This document shows, in pieces, positions 34,445-43,062 of a DNA stretch of 64,000 nt. The stretch comes from SOJA01 sp964598485 (GTDB taxonomy: Archaea; Thermoproteota; Bathyarchaeia; Bathyarchaeales; Bathycorpusculaceae). The stretch lies in contig CAZRCD010000003.1 of the NCBI GenBank assembly GCA_964598485.1, positions 194,350-258,349 of the forward strand, read 5' to 3'. The notes under the pieces were generated by a model. It made no database searches and was not told the origin of the DNA. It was given only the letters and a program-made list of their open reading frames with translations. A program made the translations under genes and the position numbers. Position 1 is the first letter of the stretch. Each line of letters begins with the position of its first letter.

Positions 34445-34584
34445 TACAACATAGACAAAGACTAAATCGAATGTAACTGAAAAGCTTCCGAATGAGAAAT
34501 CAAAACTGTTAATCAACTGATTATAAAGAACCAACAACAAAGACAGATGAGATTAGGAAGCATTAGAAGTTGTTAAATGTTGTC

Positions 34585-34989
34585 CTAATTCAGCAGTCCC
34601 AGCTTGTTCATTCCTTCAAGGATTTCCGAATCGGCAATAGCATAGTAAACCCATTTTCCTTCTTTCTTTCGCTTGATAACGCCTTCTCTTTCGAGTATTC
34701 CCAGATGGTGAGAGGCTGTCGGCTGTGTTAGGTTCAGAGCAACCATTATTTCACAAACGCACATCTCACGTAACATTAAGAGCTTTAACACTCTAATTCT
34801 GCTTTCGTCTGCTAATGATTTAAAGAATCTGCTTTCCTTTTTAGCCAAAGCCTTATTCGCCATTTTATCAGCGAGTTCTCTTAGCTCCTCAGCATAATCA
34901 GACGCATCTTCAGCGGGACAGATAGATGACTTAACTAATCTCGCCAATCTTTTATCCACGCGAGTTTTGGACATATCTCTTTTCACCAT
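34585..34989 (-). CDS. arsR: ArsR/SmtB-family repressor
   Basis: A 134-residue protein. The winged helix FFKSLADESRIRVLKLLMLREMCVCEIMVALNLTQPTASHHLGIL includes CVC in alpha3, the classic arsenite/antimonite site. It is transcribed divergently from acr3 and shares a 94-base control region with two TATCGATA-type boxes. An N-terminal extension of about 40 residues with one cysteine precedes the HTH domain. The start may be ATG 34974. Confidence 0.92.
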   Translation of the reverse strand: MVKRDMSKTRVDKRLARLVKSSICPAEDASDYAEELRELADKMANKALAKKESRFFKSLADESRIRVLKLLMLREMCVCEIMVALNLTQPTASHHLGILEREGVIKRKKEGKWVYYAIADSEILEGMNKLGLLN

Positions 34990-34995
34990 AGTTTG

Positions 34996-35058
34996 TATCG
35001 ATAAATGTAAACGTGTATTTTGGAGAATAAAACATTATATTTAAATATATCGATATAT
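34996..35058. promoter_or_regulatory. arsR-acr3 control region with two TATCGATA boxes
   Basis: TATCGATA at 34996-35003 is seven bases before arsR, and ATATATCGATATAT at 35045-35058 is 26 bases before acr3. Both are perfect palindromes with the same centre. TATATTTAAATATAT between them is the acr3 TATA box. Each gene thus has one box, the pattern expected for a dimeric ArsR repressor. Confidence 0.65.
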
Positions 35059-35083
35059 ACACTGCTCAAGAAGCGTAGAGTGA

Positions 35084-36151
35084 ATGTCCAGTTCTAAAAG
35101 AAAGAAGGATCCTCTCGGAATTTTCGAGAAGTATCTTACTTTATGGATTGCAATTTGTATAATTTTGGGACTGTTGTTAGGGCGTTTTCTTCCGGTTTTC
35201 GGGCAATATCTAGACTCGATGAAGTTCGGTCAGCTATCCATCCCAATAGGCGTTTGCCTTTTCTTCATGATGTATCCCACAGTTGTTCAAATAAGGTTTG
35301 GAGACGTCGTTAAAGCCACGAAGAATCCGAAACCATTACTTCTTACCATAATCGCGAATTGGGTCATCAACCCGCCCCTAGCAACATTCTTGGCAAACAC
35401 TCTTCTACCAGGAAACCCCGAATTCATTGCAGGAATAATTCTACTTGGAATTTCACCATGCACGGCAATGGTCATGTGGTGGATTATGCTTGCTCGTGGA
35501 GACTTGGGGCAAGGACTCGTTAACACAGCGGTCAATGCCCTTTTGATGGTATTTCTGTATGCTCCATTAGCAGCTTTCTATCTGGGTGTGAGCGCGATTC
35601 CAGTGCCGTGGGATTTAATTGCTCTCAGCGTCCTCTTCTTCATAGTAATCCCAGTCGTAAGCGCATCGATTTCTCGTTGGGTAGTCATCAACCGCAAGGG
35701 TCAAGAATGGTTTGACGACAAGTATGTGCCTCTTTGGGGAAAAATATCGATTGTCGCCTTGTTAACTACATTGATAGTTATGTTCTCGTTGCAAGGAGAA
35801 ATTATCATCAATCAACCCTTGACTGTGGCTTTGATTGCCGTTCCCTTACTGCTTGGTTATGCAATAATGGTTTCGTTGACCTATGGAGTTTCATGGCTTG
35901 CCAATTGGAGCTATGAATCGTCAATATGCAATACACTCATTGGCTCCAGCAGTCACTTTGAAGTTGCAATAGCAGTCGCAACAACCATTTTTGGCATAGG
36001 CTCTGGAGCCGCCCTAGCTACCGTCATCGGTCCCTTGATGGAGGTCCCCCTCATGCTCTCTCTCACCAAGTTTGGCTTATGGACAAGCAAATACTTTCCA
36101 AGAAATAAGATGAAAGGACAGATCAAAGAGGTTATTGTAGCCCACGCTTGA
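35084..36151 (+). CDS. acr3: Arsenite efflux permease ACR3
   Basis: A 355-residue membrane carrier with ten helices. The conserved GISPCTAMVMWW contains the essential cysteine, and GSSSHFEVAIAVATTIFG holds the conserved Glu. Pumps arsenite out of the cell using the ion gradient. Starts at ATG 35084. No arsenate reductase arsC is next to it. Confidence 0.95.
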   Translation: MSSSKRKKDPLGIFEKYLTLWIAICIILGLLLGRFLPVFGQYLDSMKFGQLSIPIGVCLFFMMYPTVVQIRFGDVVKATKNPKPLLLTIIANWVINPPLATFLANTLLPGNPEFIAGIILLGISPCTAMVMWWIMLARGDLGQGLVNTAVNALLMVFLYAPLAAFYLGVSAIPVPWDLIALSVLFFIVIPVVSASISRWVVINRKGQEWFDDKYVPLWGKISIVALLTTLIVMFSLQGEIIINQPLTVALIAVPLLLGYAIMVSLTYGVSWLANWSYESSICNTLIGSSSHFEVAIAVATTIFGIGSGAALATVIGPLMEVPLMLSLTKFGLWTSKYFPRNKMKGQIKEVIVAHA

Positions 36152-36187
36152 AGCCATTCAGAAGAACTTCTCCATATGACTCTATGC

Positions 36188-36752
36188 TTAACCAAACAGA
36201 ACGCCTTTATAGTAAATAGTACTGGGACATCCAAGGCATCGGTCAGACTTGTAATAGGAACATGAGTCACATCGTCCACCACATGGAGAGATCTCAGTTT
36301 TTTTCCTTATCATCTTCAGCGGCGAAATAAAATCTCTTGCAGAGGAAAAGACAACACTAAACTCCACATCAGAGACGTTTGGGTTCGATCTTATATGGCA
36401 ATCCATGCATGCATCAAGAGATGCTAAATCTTCGCTTACCAAAAATAGGCATAGATTCCGTTTCCCAGATGTTATGAACCCGTTTAAGAATAAGGGACAT
36501 TTTTCAAAAAGTTTAAGAATCTTTCCACTGTTTTTCGTCGAAATATCAATCTTTACGAAACCTAACTTAGTTTTCTTCAGGTTCACTCCAATCTGATATG
36601 CTATTATTCCTCTATTCTTCAATTTCCGTAACCTTGCAGCAACTGCAGGTTGGGAGATTTTCAGAAAACGCGCAATTTCACTCTGGGATAATTCGGAGTT
36701 CTCCACAAGCAAAGATAAGATTCTTTTATCTACATTATCCATCTTCAACATG
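36188..36752 (-). CDS. Lrp/AsnC-family regulator with C-terminal cysteine cluster
   Basis: About 187 residues from ATG 36752 (MLKMDNVDKRILSLL). An AsnC-type HTH is followed by a RAM-like region, then a C-terminal CGGRCDSCSYYKSDRCLGCP zinc-finger-like cluster, unusual for this family. It converges with acr3, so a metal or redox input to the arsenic locus is possible. Function inferred. Confidence 0.75.
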
Positions 36753-36852
36753 GTCTCACACGGTATAGGATTCTTTATTGACAAATATAAATATTAGCTT
36801 TGGTGTTTATAATTATAACCCTCATGATGGAAATGTCTTGTATTGTAAAACA

Positions 36853-36896
36853 AATATGTTTATATCCGCAAAATCCACTATTCTGAATAGGAGGCG
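36853..36896 (+). promoter_or_regulatory. Promoter and Shine-Dalgarno of the SEC-C protein
   Basis: AATATGTTTATATC (36853-36866) is a TATA box; TAGGAGGCGA ends just before ATG 36898. Together they support the short start rather than the longer in-frame ATG at 36778. Confidence 0.5.
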
Positions 36897-36897
36897 A

Positions 36898-37002
36898 ATG
36901 GTATTGTCATGTGGATGTGGAGGGAAGAAGAAAACACCGAAACCGGATGATCCCTGTCTATGCGGTAGCGGGAAAAAGTACAAAGATTGTTGTGGGAAAT
37001 AA
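36898..37002 (+). CDS. SEC-C motif mini-protein
   Basis: A 34-residue protein from ATG 36898, made almost wholly of a SEC-C zinc-binding motif: CGCGGKKKTPKPDDPCLCGSGKKYKDCCG. The motif is known from the SecA C-terminus and many small proteins. It should bind one zinc ion; partner unknown. Confidence 0.7.
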   Translation: MVLSCGCGGKKKTPKPDDPCLCGSGKKYKDCCGK

Positions 37003-37165
37003 TCACGAAGAACCTCACATAGTTCTCCCTCACTTGTTGTCTTGATAAGGAGATATACATAGTGAGAGCGATTGCGAGATGTTTAAATCAAAGAAAAAAG
37101 ACGAGTGCTGTGGTCAAACCTTCAACACAAAGAAAAACATCACAAAATAGGTTGTTGCCAATAGC

Positions 37166-38683
37166 TTGACCAAACGAACCTCAAACCACTTTTATCTCTT
37201 TTTTACTGTAATTCTGACTTTGTTTTTGTCTCTACCTTGTATAGCTCTAGCTAACAGTTACACTGACATTACGGTATCCGAAGCAAAGACTATGATTGAA
37301 TCCAATCCTTCGTTAGTGATCTTGGATGTCAGAAATCAGAGCGAATACAACTCTGGGCACATTAGAAATGCAAAGCTAATTCCAGTCTATGAATTGGAAT
37401 CTAGACTAGATGAATTAGACATAGATGACGACACTTTGGTCTATTGTAGGTCAGGAGGAAGAAGCAGCACAGCAAGTCAGATTCTTTCGAACAATGGCTT
37501 CTTGTATGTTTACAATATGCTTGGAGGAATAACAACCTGGATGGATAAAGGGTACTCGGTATATGTCAAATACCCTTCAATTCAAGGAGCCATAAACAAT
37601 GCAAGTGAAGGAGAGACGATTTTTACTTCTTCAGGAATATACCGCGAATATGTTGTTGTAAACAAAACAGTAAATCTAGTGGGAGAAAATCTTGAAACTG
37701 CCCTCATTTACGGTAATGGAACACAGCCCATTATTAACATACTTAATCAAAACGTAAACGTCACACGTTTCAACATCCAAAATGGAACTGAAGGCATCTA
37801 TTTAACAGACGATGCTGATTTTTGTACCGTAACAGAATGTAGGATAGCCAACAACACCTTTGGGATTTTTGTAAAATCTAATTACAATTCGTTAAACAGG
37901 AATGTAATCGTTAACAACACGGAATCAGGAATTAGGATTTATGCGTCTTGCGGTTGTTCGTCTGTGCAAGGAAGCGTTGTTACAAGGAATACATTGTTCA
38001 GCAACATGTACGGCATTCAGTTAACTCATTCTGCGGAAGGCCAAGTTTATCACAACAACTTCATAAACAATACATACCAAGTTGTTGGCGATTCAGGCAA
38101 CGTTTGGGATAATGGTTACCCCTCTGGAGGAAATTACTGGAGCGACTATAACGGCGCTGACTTTTATAATGGACCTGAGCAAAACGAAACTGGTGGTGAC
38201 GGAATTGGAGATGTGCCACAAGATATTTGCTTTGGTATTGCAGAAGACAATTTTCCACTTGTGGCTCCCATTAATGTTTTTGATGCTGGTGCTTGGAATG
38301 GGGGATCATACAATGTTGATGTTATTAGCAATTCATCTGTTTCAGACTTTTACTTTAATCCTAATAAAGGAGCCTTCTTGAGGTTTAATGTAACTGGTCA
38401 TGATGGAACTACTGGCTTTAGCAGAGTAACAATTCCTAAAGACCTCTTATGGGTTGAAGATGGATGGACAGTTTATGTAGGAGATGACCAGGTGATTCCG
38501 ACAGTAGCCTCAGATGATAAATACGCGTATCTTTTCTTCACTTATAATCATAGCACAAAAACCATTGAGATCTATGGGACTCACGCCATACCAGAGTTTC
38601 CATCACTAATCATTCTGCCGTTATTCATGAAGGTGACATTATTAGCAGTCATAGTCTACAAAAAGAAAAATAGTGTGAAGTAG
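37166..38683 (+). CDS. Rhodanese plus NosD-like beta-helix secreted fusion protein
   Basis: A 505-residue exported protein. Signal peptide (about residues 9-30), rhodanese domain (DVRNQSEYNSGHI, active-site loop CRSGGRSSTA with the catalytic Cys), then a NosD/PbH1-type right-handed beta-helix (from PSIQGAINNASEGETIFTSSG), a beta domain, and a C-terminal PEFPS-hydrophobic-KKK tail like archaeosortase sorting signals. Many NxT/S sites suggest surface glycosylation. The start is TTG 37166. A short 160-base gap before it holds only tiny frames (for example 37079-37150, with KKKDECCG). Confidence 0.82.
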   Translation: MTKRTSNHFYLFFTVILTLFLSLPCIALANSYTDITVSEAKTMIESNPSLVILDVRNQSEYNSGHIRNAKLIPVYELESRLDELDIDDDTLVYCRSGGRSSTASQILSNNGFLYVYNMLGGITTWMDKGYSVYVKYPSIQGAINNASEGETIFTSSGIYREYVVVNKTVNLVGENLETALIYGNGTQPIINILNQNVNVTRFNIQNGTEGIYLTDDADFCTVTECRIANNTFGIFVKSNYNSLNRNVIVNNTESGIRIYASCGCSSVQGSVVTRNTLFSNMYGIQLTHSAEGQVYHNNFINNTYQVVGDSGNVWDNGYPSGGNYWSDYNGADFYNGPEQNETGGDGIGDVPQDICFGIAEDNFPLVAPINVFDAGAWNGGSYNVDVISNSSVSDFYFNPNKGAFLRFNVTGHDGTTGFSRVTIPKDLLWVEDGWTVYVGDDQVIPTVASDDKYAYLFFTYNHSTKTIEIYGTHAIPEFPSLIILPLFMKVTLLAVIVYKKKNSVK

Positions 38684-38754
38684 AAAACTAGCACACTTTC
38701 AAGTGAAAACTATTATGTGTGCTAAGGTAAACTTAGCTTACGGAAGGATGTTTA

Positions 38755-39504
38755 ATGAGCTTATCATCATCAGAGCTGGAGCGGTATGAGAGACAGATGC
38801 TGATTTCTGGTTGGGGAATAAAGGGACAGAAAAAACTGAAAGCCGCAAAAGTCGCTGTAGCGGGCATGGGCGGACTGGGATGCCCAGCATCAATCTACCT
38901 CACGGCTGTTGGCGTGGGAAAAGTGATTCTCGTAGATAAAGAAAAATTCGAGCTGAACAATTTAAACCGACAGATTCTCGGTTCGCAAAAAGACATTGGA
39001 AAGGCTAAAGCGGAAGTAGCTAAAGAAAAGCTTGAAGCATTAAATTCCGAAGTAGAAGTGAAGGCGGTTGTTGCAGAAATCACCAAACAAAACGTGCAAA
39101 ATGTGATAGGAAATGTTGACGTAGTTCTCGATGGACAAGACAATTGGAAAACAAGGTTCATAATAAACGAGTACTGCGTAACGCACAACATACCGTTCAT
39201 TCACGCCGGCGTCTCTGCACTGCACGGACAAATGACTACAATAGTGCCGGGTGAAGGACCTTGCTTGCGGTGTATATTTCCGAAAGACCCTCCAGAAGTT
39301 GAAAAGATTCCGGTGTTAGGTGCCACCCCAGCGTTGTTTGCTTCATTACAGGTTATGGAGACAGTTAAACTTATTACGAGGATGGGTAAGCCGCTTGTTG
39401 GAAGAATGGTGTTTGCAGATGGAGAAGAAATGGTGTTCGAAACCGTTGAGGTTAAGAGAAACGTTGAATGTCCTGTCTGCGGCAATCTGCAGAAAGAAAA
39501 GTAG
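38755..39504 (+). CDS. E1-like adenylyltransferase (ThiF/MoeB/UbaA family)
   Basis: A 249-residue enzyme that adenylates the C-terminal glycine of ubiquitin-like proteins. The ATP loop is GMGGLG (37-42), with LNRQ at 70-73 and DGQDNWKTRF near 126-135. The zinc cysteines are C170, C173, C239, C242. Likely partners are the two GG-ended beta-grasp proteins at 30215-30802. No rhodanese domain is attached. Confidence 0.92.
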   Translation: MSLSSSELERYERQMLISGWGIKGQKKLKAAKVAVAGMGGLGCPASIYLTAVGVGKVILVDKEKFELNNLNRQILGSQKDIGKAKAEVAKEKLEALNSEVEVKAVVAEITKQNVQNVIGNVDVVLDGQDNWKTRFIINEYCVTHNIPFIHAGVSALHGQMTTIVPGEGPCLRCIFPKDPPEVEKIPVLGATPALFASLQVMETVKLITRMGKPLVGRMVFADGEEMVFETVEVKRNVECPVCGNLQKEK

Positions 39505-39612
39505 AGTCATCTGCTTGTCATAGAAAAACCGCATCCAAGAGAGACAAAATTTATATCTTAGTGCCTTTTTGGTTATTGAGAATTAGTATTATAGTTTAAT
39601 GGAGAAGGTTGT

Positions 39613-41256
39613 ATGGCTTACTTAACAACAACGAAAAGTGGACAACCAGTCTTAATCCTTAAAGAAGGTACAACAAGAAGCCGAGGAAGGGAAGCTCAAA
39701 GAAACAACATTATGGCAGCCCGAATAATAGGCGAAGTTTTAAAAAGCACGCTTGGCCCCCGCGGCATGGACAAAATGCTCATAGACAGCTTAGGAGACAT
39801 AACAATAACCAACGACGGAGCAGCAATTCTAGACGAAATGGAAGTGGAACATCCAGCAGGCAAAATGATGGTTGAAGTTGCAAAAACACAAGACGACATG
39901 GTTGGTGACGGAACAACAACAGCCGTAATCTTAGCAGGTGAACTGCTAAAAAAGGCTGAAGAACTTCTAGACCAGAACATCCACCCAACAGTGATAGTGA
40001 GCGGCTACAGAAAGGCAGTACAAAAAGCAATAGAAACCATAAACAACATTGCAACCCTAGTAAACATTGAAGACCGCGAAACATTGAGGAAAGTTGCGTT
40101 AACGTCTATGTCAAGCAAGGCTGTAGGTCCAGCAAAAGAACACTTCGCGGAGATAGCAATAGACGCTGTAAAGCAAATCGTTGAGAAACGCGGAGAAAGA
40201 AACGTAGCAGACATAGACAACATACAAATCGTAAAGAAGGAAGGAAAAAGCCTGTTCGAATCCCAACTCATCAGAGGTTTAATAATAGACAAAGAAGCTG
40301 TCCACTCAGGTATGCCCAAAAAAATTGAAAACGCAAAAATAGCCTTACTAGACTGCCCATTAGAGATTCAAAAAACAGAAACCAGCGCCGAAATAAGAAT
40401 ACGAGACCCAACACAAATGAAAGCCTTCCTAGATCAGGAAACCCGAATGCTAAAAGAAATGGTTGAAAAAATCAAGGCTGTAGGAGCCAGAGTTCTCTTC
40501 TGCCAGAAAGGCATAGACGACATGGCGCAGCACTTCTTAGCAAAACACGAGATACTTGCAGCAAGAAGAGTGAAACAATCAGACATGGAAAAACTTTCAA
40601 GGGCAACAGGAGCCAGAATAGTTACAGACCTAGATGACTTGAAACTTGAAGACTTGGGCATGGCAGGCATAGTTGAAGAACGCAAAATAGGCGAAGACAA
40701 AATGATTTTCGTTGAGAAATGCAAAGACCCCCGCTCAGTCGCCGTTCTCATCCGCGCTGGACTAGAAAGAATGGTTGACGAAGCAGAAAGAGCCATGAAC
40801 GACGCCTTATCAGTCGTTTCAGACGTAATAGAAAACAACAAAATAGTTCCAGGCGGCGGAGCAGTAGAAGTTGAAATAGCCAAAGAACTGCGAAAACACG
40901 CCACAACAGTCGGAGGAAGAGAACAACTTGCAATAGAAGCATTTGCCGACGCCTTTGAAATCGTACCGAAAACCCTAGCTGAAAACGCTGGACTGGAAGC
41001 AATAGACATAATCGCAGAACTCAGAGCTGCTCATGAAAAAACAGACGGCCAACCCATGGGCATAAACGTCTTAAAAGGCAAAGTCGAAAACATGCGAGAG
41101 AACGGTGTAATTGAACCACTAGTGGTCAAAGAACAGGCAGCGAAATCAGCCACTGAATCAGCATCAATGATACTACGTATAGATGATGTAATAGCATCAA
41201 CAAAACCGAAAGCACCAGCGGGACCACCAGGCGGACCCGGAAGCGAAGAATACTAA
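39613..41256 (+). CDS. thsA: Thermosome subunit (group II chaperonin)
   Basis: A 547-residue ATP-driven protein-folding chaperonin. TLGPRGMDKML and GDGTTTAVILAGELL form the ATP site, and MVEVAKTQDDMVGDGTTT includes the catalytic Asp. It ends in a Gly-rich tail (GGPGSEEY). A TATA box precedes it, and a poly-T stretch follows at about 41268. Confidence 0.96.
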   Translation: MAYLTTTKSGQPVLILKEGTTRSRGREAQRNNIMAARIIGEVLKSTLGPRGMDKMLIDSLGDITITNDGAAILDEMEVEHPAGKMMVEVAKTQDDMVGDGTTTAVILAGELLKKAEELLDQNIHPTVIVSGYRKAVQKAIETINNIATLVNIEDRETLRKVALTSMSSKAVGPAKEHFAEIAIDAVKQIVEKRGERNVADIDNIQIVKKEGKSLFESQLIRGLIIDKEAVHSGMPKKIENAKIALLDCPLEIQKTETSAEIRIRDPTQMKAFLDQETRMLKEMVEKIKAVGARVLFCQKGIDDMAQHFLAKHEILAARRVKQSDMEKLSRATGARIVTDLDDLKLEDLGMAGIVEERKIGEDKMIFVEKCKDPRSVAVLIRAGLERMVDEAERAMNDALSVVSDVIENNKIVPGGGAVEVEIAKELRKHATTVGGREQLAIEAFADAFEIVPKTLAENAGLEAIDIIAELRAAHEKTDGQPMGINVLKGKVENMRENGVIEPLVVKEQAAKSATESASMILRIDDVIASTKPKAPAGPPGGPGSEEY

Positions 41257-41287
41257 AACACACCCCTATTTTTTCTATTTATCGTTA

Positions 41288-41296
41288 TTTTTATAC
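41288..41296 (+). promoter_or_regulatory. TATA box of tRNA-Glu
   Basis: TTTTTATAC stands 40-50 bases before the tRNA 5' end, where a TATA box is expected for archaeal tRNA genes. It may also overlap the thermosome terminator. Confidence 0.4.
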
Positions 41297-41336
41297 ACCA
41301 AAAATTTAAACTACCAAACACAATTTTTACCCGGTG

Positions 41337-41433
41337 GCTCCGGTAGTATAGTCCGGTCAAGTATAGCGGCCTCTCGACACAAAACAGTGAAAGAAAGCCG
41401 CCGACCCGGGTTCGAATCCCGGCCGGAGCACCA
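41337..41433 (+). tRNA. tRNA-Glu (CTC) with a 19-nt intron and encoded CCA
   Basis: The acceptor GCTCCGG pairs with CCGGAGC; the discriminator A and CCA (41431-41433) are encoded. The anticodon stem GCGGC/GCCGC frames a loop C-T-CTC-G, with CTC at 41373-41375. The T arm is CCGGG-TTCGAAT-CCCGG. A 19-base insert (41377-41395) between positions 37 and 38 is an intron in the standard archaeal place; its CAC..GTG pairing could form a bulge-helix-bulge. Its 3' end is the integration site for the decayed element that follows. Confidence 0.92.
41416..41433 (+). repeat. Attachment-site copy 1 (within tRNA-Glu 3' end)
   Basis: ATCCCGGCCGGAGCACCA is the tRNA 3' end. Copies stand at 42999-43016 (one mismatch, C to A) and 43680-43692 (13 of 13, GGCCGGAGCACCA). 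Direct repeats of a tRNA 3' end are the mark of tyrosine-recombinase integration. Confidence 0.75.
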
Positions 41434-41613
41434 CAAATTTCGGGCTTGTTTACGGCTTATTTTTATTAGAAAAGCCTGATTTGAGCAATTCTGAAAGCAT
41501 GGTCAAAATCGGAGCACGAATTTACCGGTAAAAATATCCAACTGATAGCCCGGTTTGGGTTCAAATATCGGCTTGCTTAGGCGTAGATTTTATAATCGGC
41601 AAATTAGTTTAAA
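41434..41613. other. Left part of the decayed element
   Basis: Between tRNA-Glu and the integrase relic. TGATAGCCCGG at 41543-41553 is a near match of the tRNA-Gln 3' end (minus strand, as at 42925-42935). Nothing else recognised. Confidence 0.35.
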
Positions 41614-42234
41614 GTGGGGATAAAGCGTGAAGAAAGACATTGTCAACTGGAACGAAGAGTCTTTAAAAAATGTCTTTCAACAACAACCAGAGCAGGAACA
41701 AAAGCCACCTACAAAACGGCATACCGGGCCTATTACCAGTACACTGGTATGACTAGCACGGCGCTTACAGACGAAGCCATTGAAGACGTCAAGAGGGACC
41801 CTCGTGACCGCAAGGACATAGTGAAAGCACGCTTGATAGGCTTCCATTCTTGACTGCTCAATGATTATGCGGTTTACAGCAGGGGAAGCGAAAAGAAGAC
41901 GCCTCACCAAATGGTTGAAAAGGGTTTGCGGGAGAAAACAGCCTATTCCTTTGTTGGTGCGATACGTAGCTTCTACGCAACCTATGACGTCACCATAAAA
42001 TTCAAGTGAAGAGAGAAGATTCGCCGGCCCAGAGTCTACAACGAACGGTTAGAGTTGACAACCCTAGACATTAGAAAGCTGGTGAATCACGCAGGGAGTC
42101 CAAGGGACCGCGCCGTTATATTGATTTTGTTTCAAGGCGGCCTAGACGCTTCGACACTCTGCTCTCTCACATACGAAAAAGTTGTTAGAGGCCCAGAATC
42201 TAATGAATATCCTCTCAAACTTGACTTTTCATAA
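41614..42234 (+). pseudogene. Tyrosine recombinase (integrase) pseudogene
   Basis: One continuous frame of 207 codons broken by in-frame TGA codons at 41851-41853 and 42007-42009 and closed by TAA at 42232. The core-binding domain (TYKTAYRAYYQYTGM, VKARLIGFHS, VGAIRSFYATYDVTIK) and the first part of the catalytic domain (LTTLDIRKLVNHAGSPRDRAVILILFQGGLDASTLCSL) are readable. The RHRY residues after this are missing, and the usual arginine after GG is Asp (GGLDAST). TGA is a normal stop elsewhere in the window, so these are nonsense mutations, not recoding. Adjacent to tRNA-Glu, as expected. Confidence 0.85.
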
Positions 42235-42331
42235 AGTCAGAACCATCCTCTCTTCTAACACAAATCTCCAACATCAAAAGTGACACATCAACCATCCAGA
42301 GTTCAATCGAGGACCACTATACAAATACAAA

Positions 42332-42799
42332 TTAAATAATCAAAGCTGAGAGGATGTTTCCAAATCTCTCCACATTCTCTTTATTTTTTCCCCAGTCTAC
42401 TAATGTAGATGCCCATCTTGATCGGGAACTAACCTCTATTACCGATAAGTTTGGGCTAAGAGAACTACAAGTTATATGAATGCGATCACCCCACGATTTC
42501 AATGACATTGAAACATCAGCTTTGACAATACCATCCCTTTTATTTACTTCTGTAATACTCCATGCTAAAGCGCTTAATGTTTTGAAAATAAGTTCAAACG
42601 TTCTGTCATAGTTGAGTTGTATTTCAATTCGCTTTGAAGCCTTTTTTCCCACAGCCCATGAGAAGCTTTTTCCCTTTGAATAAGCGTATATACCAGCGAT
42701 TAGAAACATCACGCCTATAATAGTGAGGACAAGAATGATAATTAAAATCAGAATAAGCAAGGTGATGAATACAATGGGACCAAAGAGCGCAAAACTCAC
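42332..42799 (-). CDS. Hypothetical membrane-anchored protein in the element
   Basis: A 155-residue protein with an N-terminal hydrophobic region (residues 6-40) and a soluble C-terminal domain (IEIQLNYDRTFELIFKTLSALAWSITEVNKRDGIV, ending DWGKNKENVERFGNILSALI). It is intact and A+T-rich, unlike the broken integrase. Not recognised; it is the only intact gene of the element and could be its cargo. Confidence 0.55.
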   Translation of the reverse strand: MSFALFGPIVFITLLILILIIILVLTIIGVMFLIAGIYAYSKGKSFSWAVGKKASKRIEIQLNYDRTFELIFKTLSALAWSITEVNKRDGIVKADVSMSLKSWGDRIHITCSSLSPNLSVIEVSSRSRWASTLVDWGKNKENVERFGNILSALII

Positions 42800-42924
42800 T
42801 ATTCATCCCTCGATATTATTCATTTTGATAGAATATATATATTTCTCACGAGTTTTGGAATCTCAAAGTGTCTCCTATTTCCTTAATGAGTACATTACTG
42901 ATTTCCGCCCTAACTAGGATTTCA

Positions 42925-42953
42925 TGGTAGCCCGGGAGAGATTCGAACTCTCG
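42925..42953 (-). tRNA. tRNA-Gln 3'-end fragment (incomplete)
   Basis: On the minus strand GAGAG-TTCGAAT-CTCTC is a perfect T arm, followed by CCGGGCT, discriminator A and CCA, exactly as at the end of archaeal tRNA-Gln. The 5' half is lacking; the bases further upstream are those of the second tRNA-Glu copy in the opposite orientation. It is a 3' fragment, probably an att site or integration scar, not a functional gene. Confidence 0.7.
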
Positions 42954-42998
42954 CCAAGCATACCTCAAGCATATTTTTACTAGTGAAATCGTGTGCTG

Positions 42999-43016
42999 AT
43001 CCCGGACGGAGCACCA
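42999..43016 (+). repeat. Attachment-site copy 2 (tRNA-Glu 3' end)
   Basis: ATCCCGGACGGAGCACCA, 17 of 18 identical to the tRNA-Glu 3' end. It marks the right end of a 1.6 kb segment carrying the integrase relic. Confidence 0.75.
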
Positions 43017-43062
43017 TTGAACCCTAGTCAGGGCACTGTTTGAATCAATAATAAACAAGGTC

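Noticed and set aside
41614..42234. A UGA-decoded (selenocysteine or Trp) integrase
   Set aside because: TGA is used as stop elsewhere, no SECIS-like hairpin was evident, and the C-terminal catalytic part is missing in any case.
42925..43016. A complete tRNA on the minus strand
   Set aside because: The 5' acceptor would have to be the reverse of the tRNA-Glu repeat and gives a mismatch at the first pair; D and anticodon arms do not fold.
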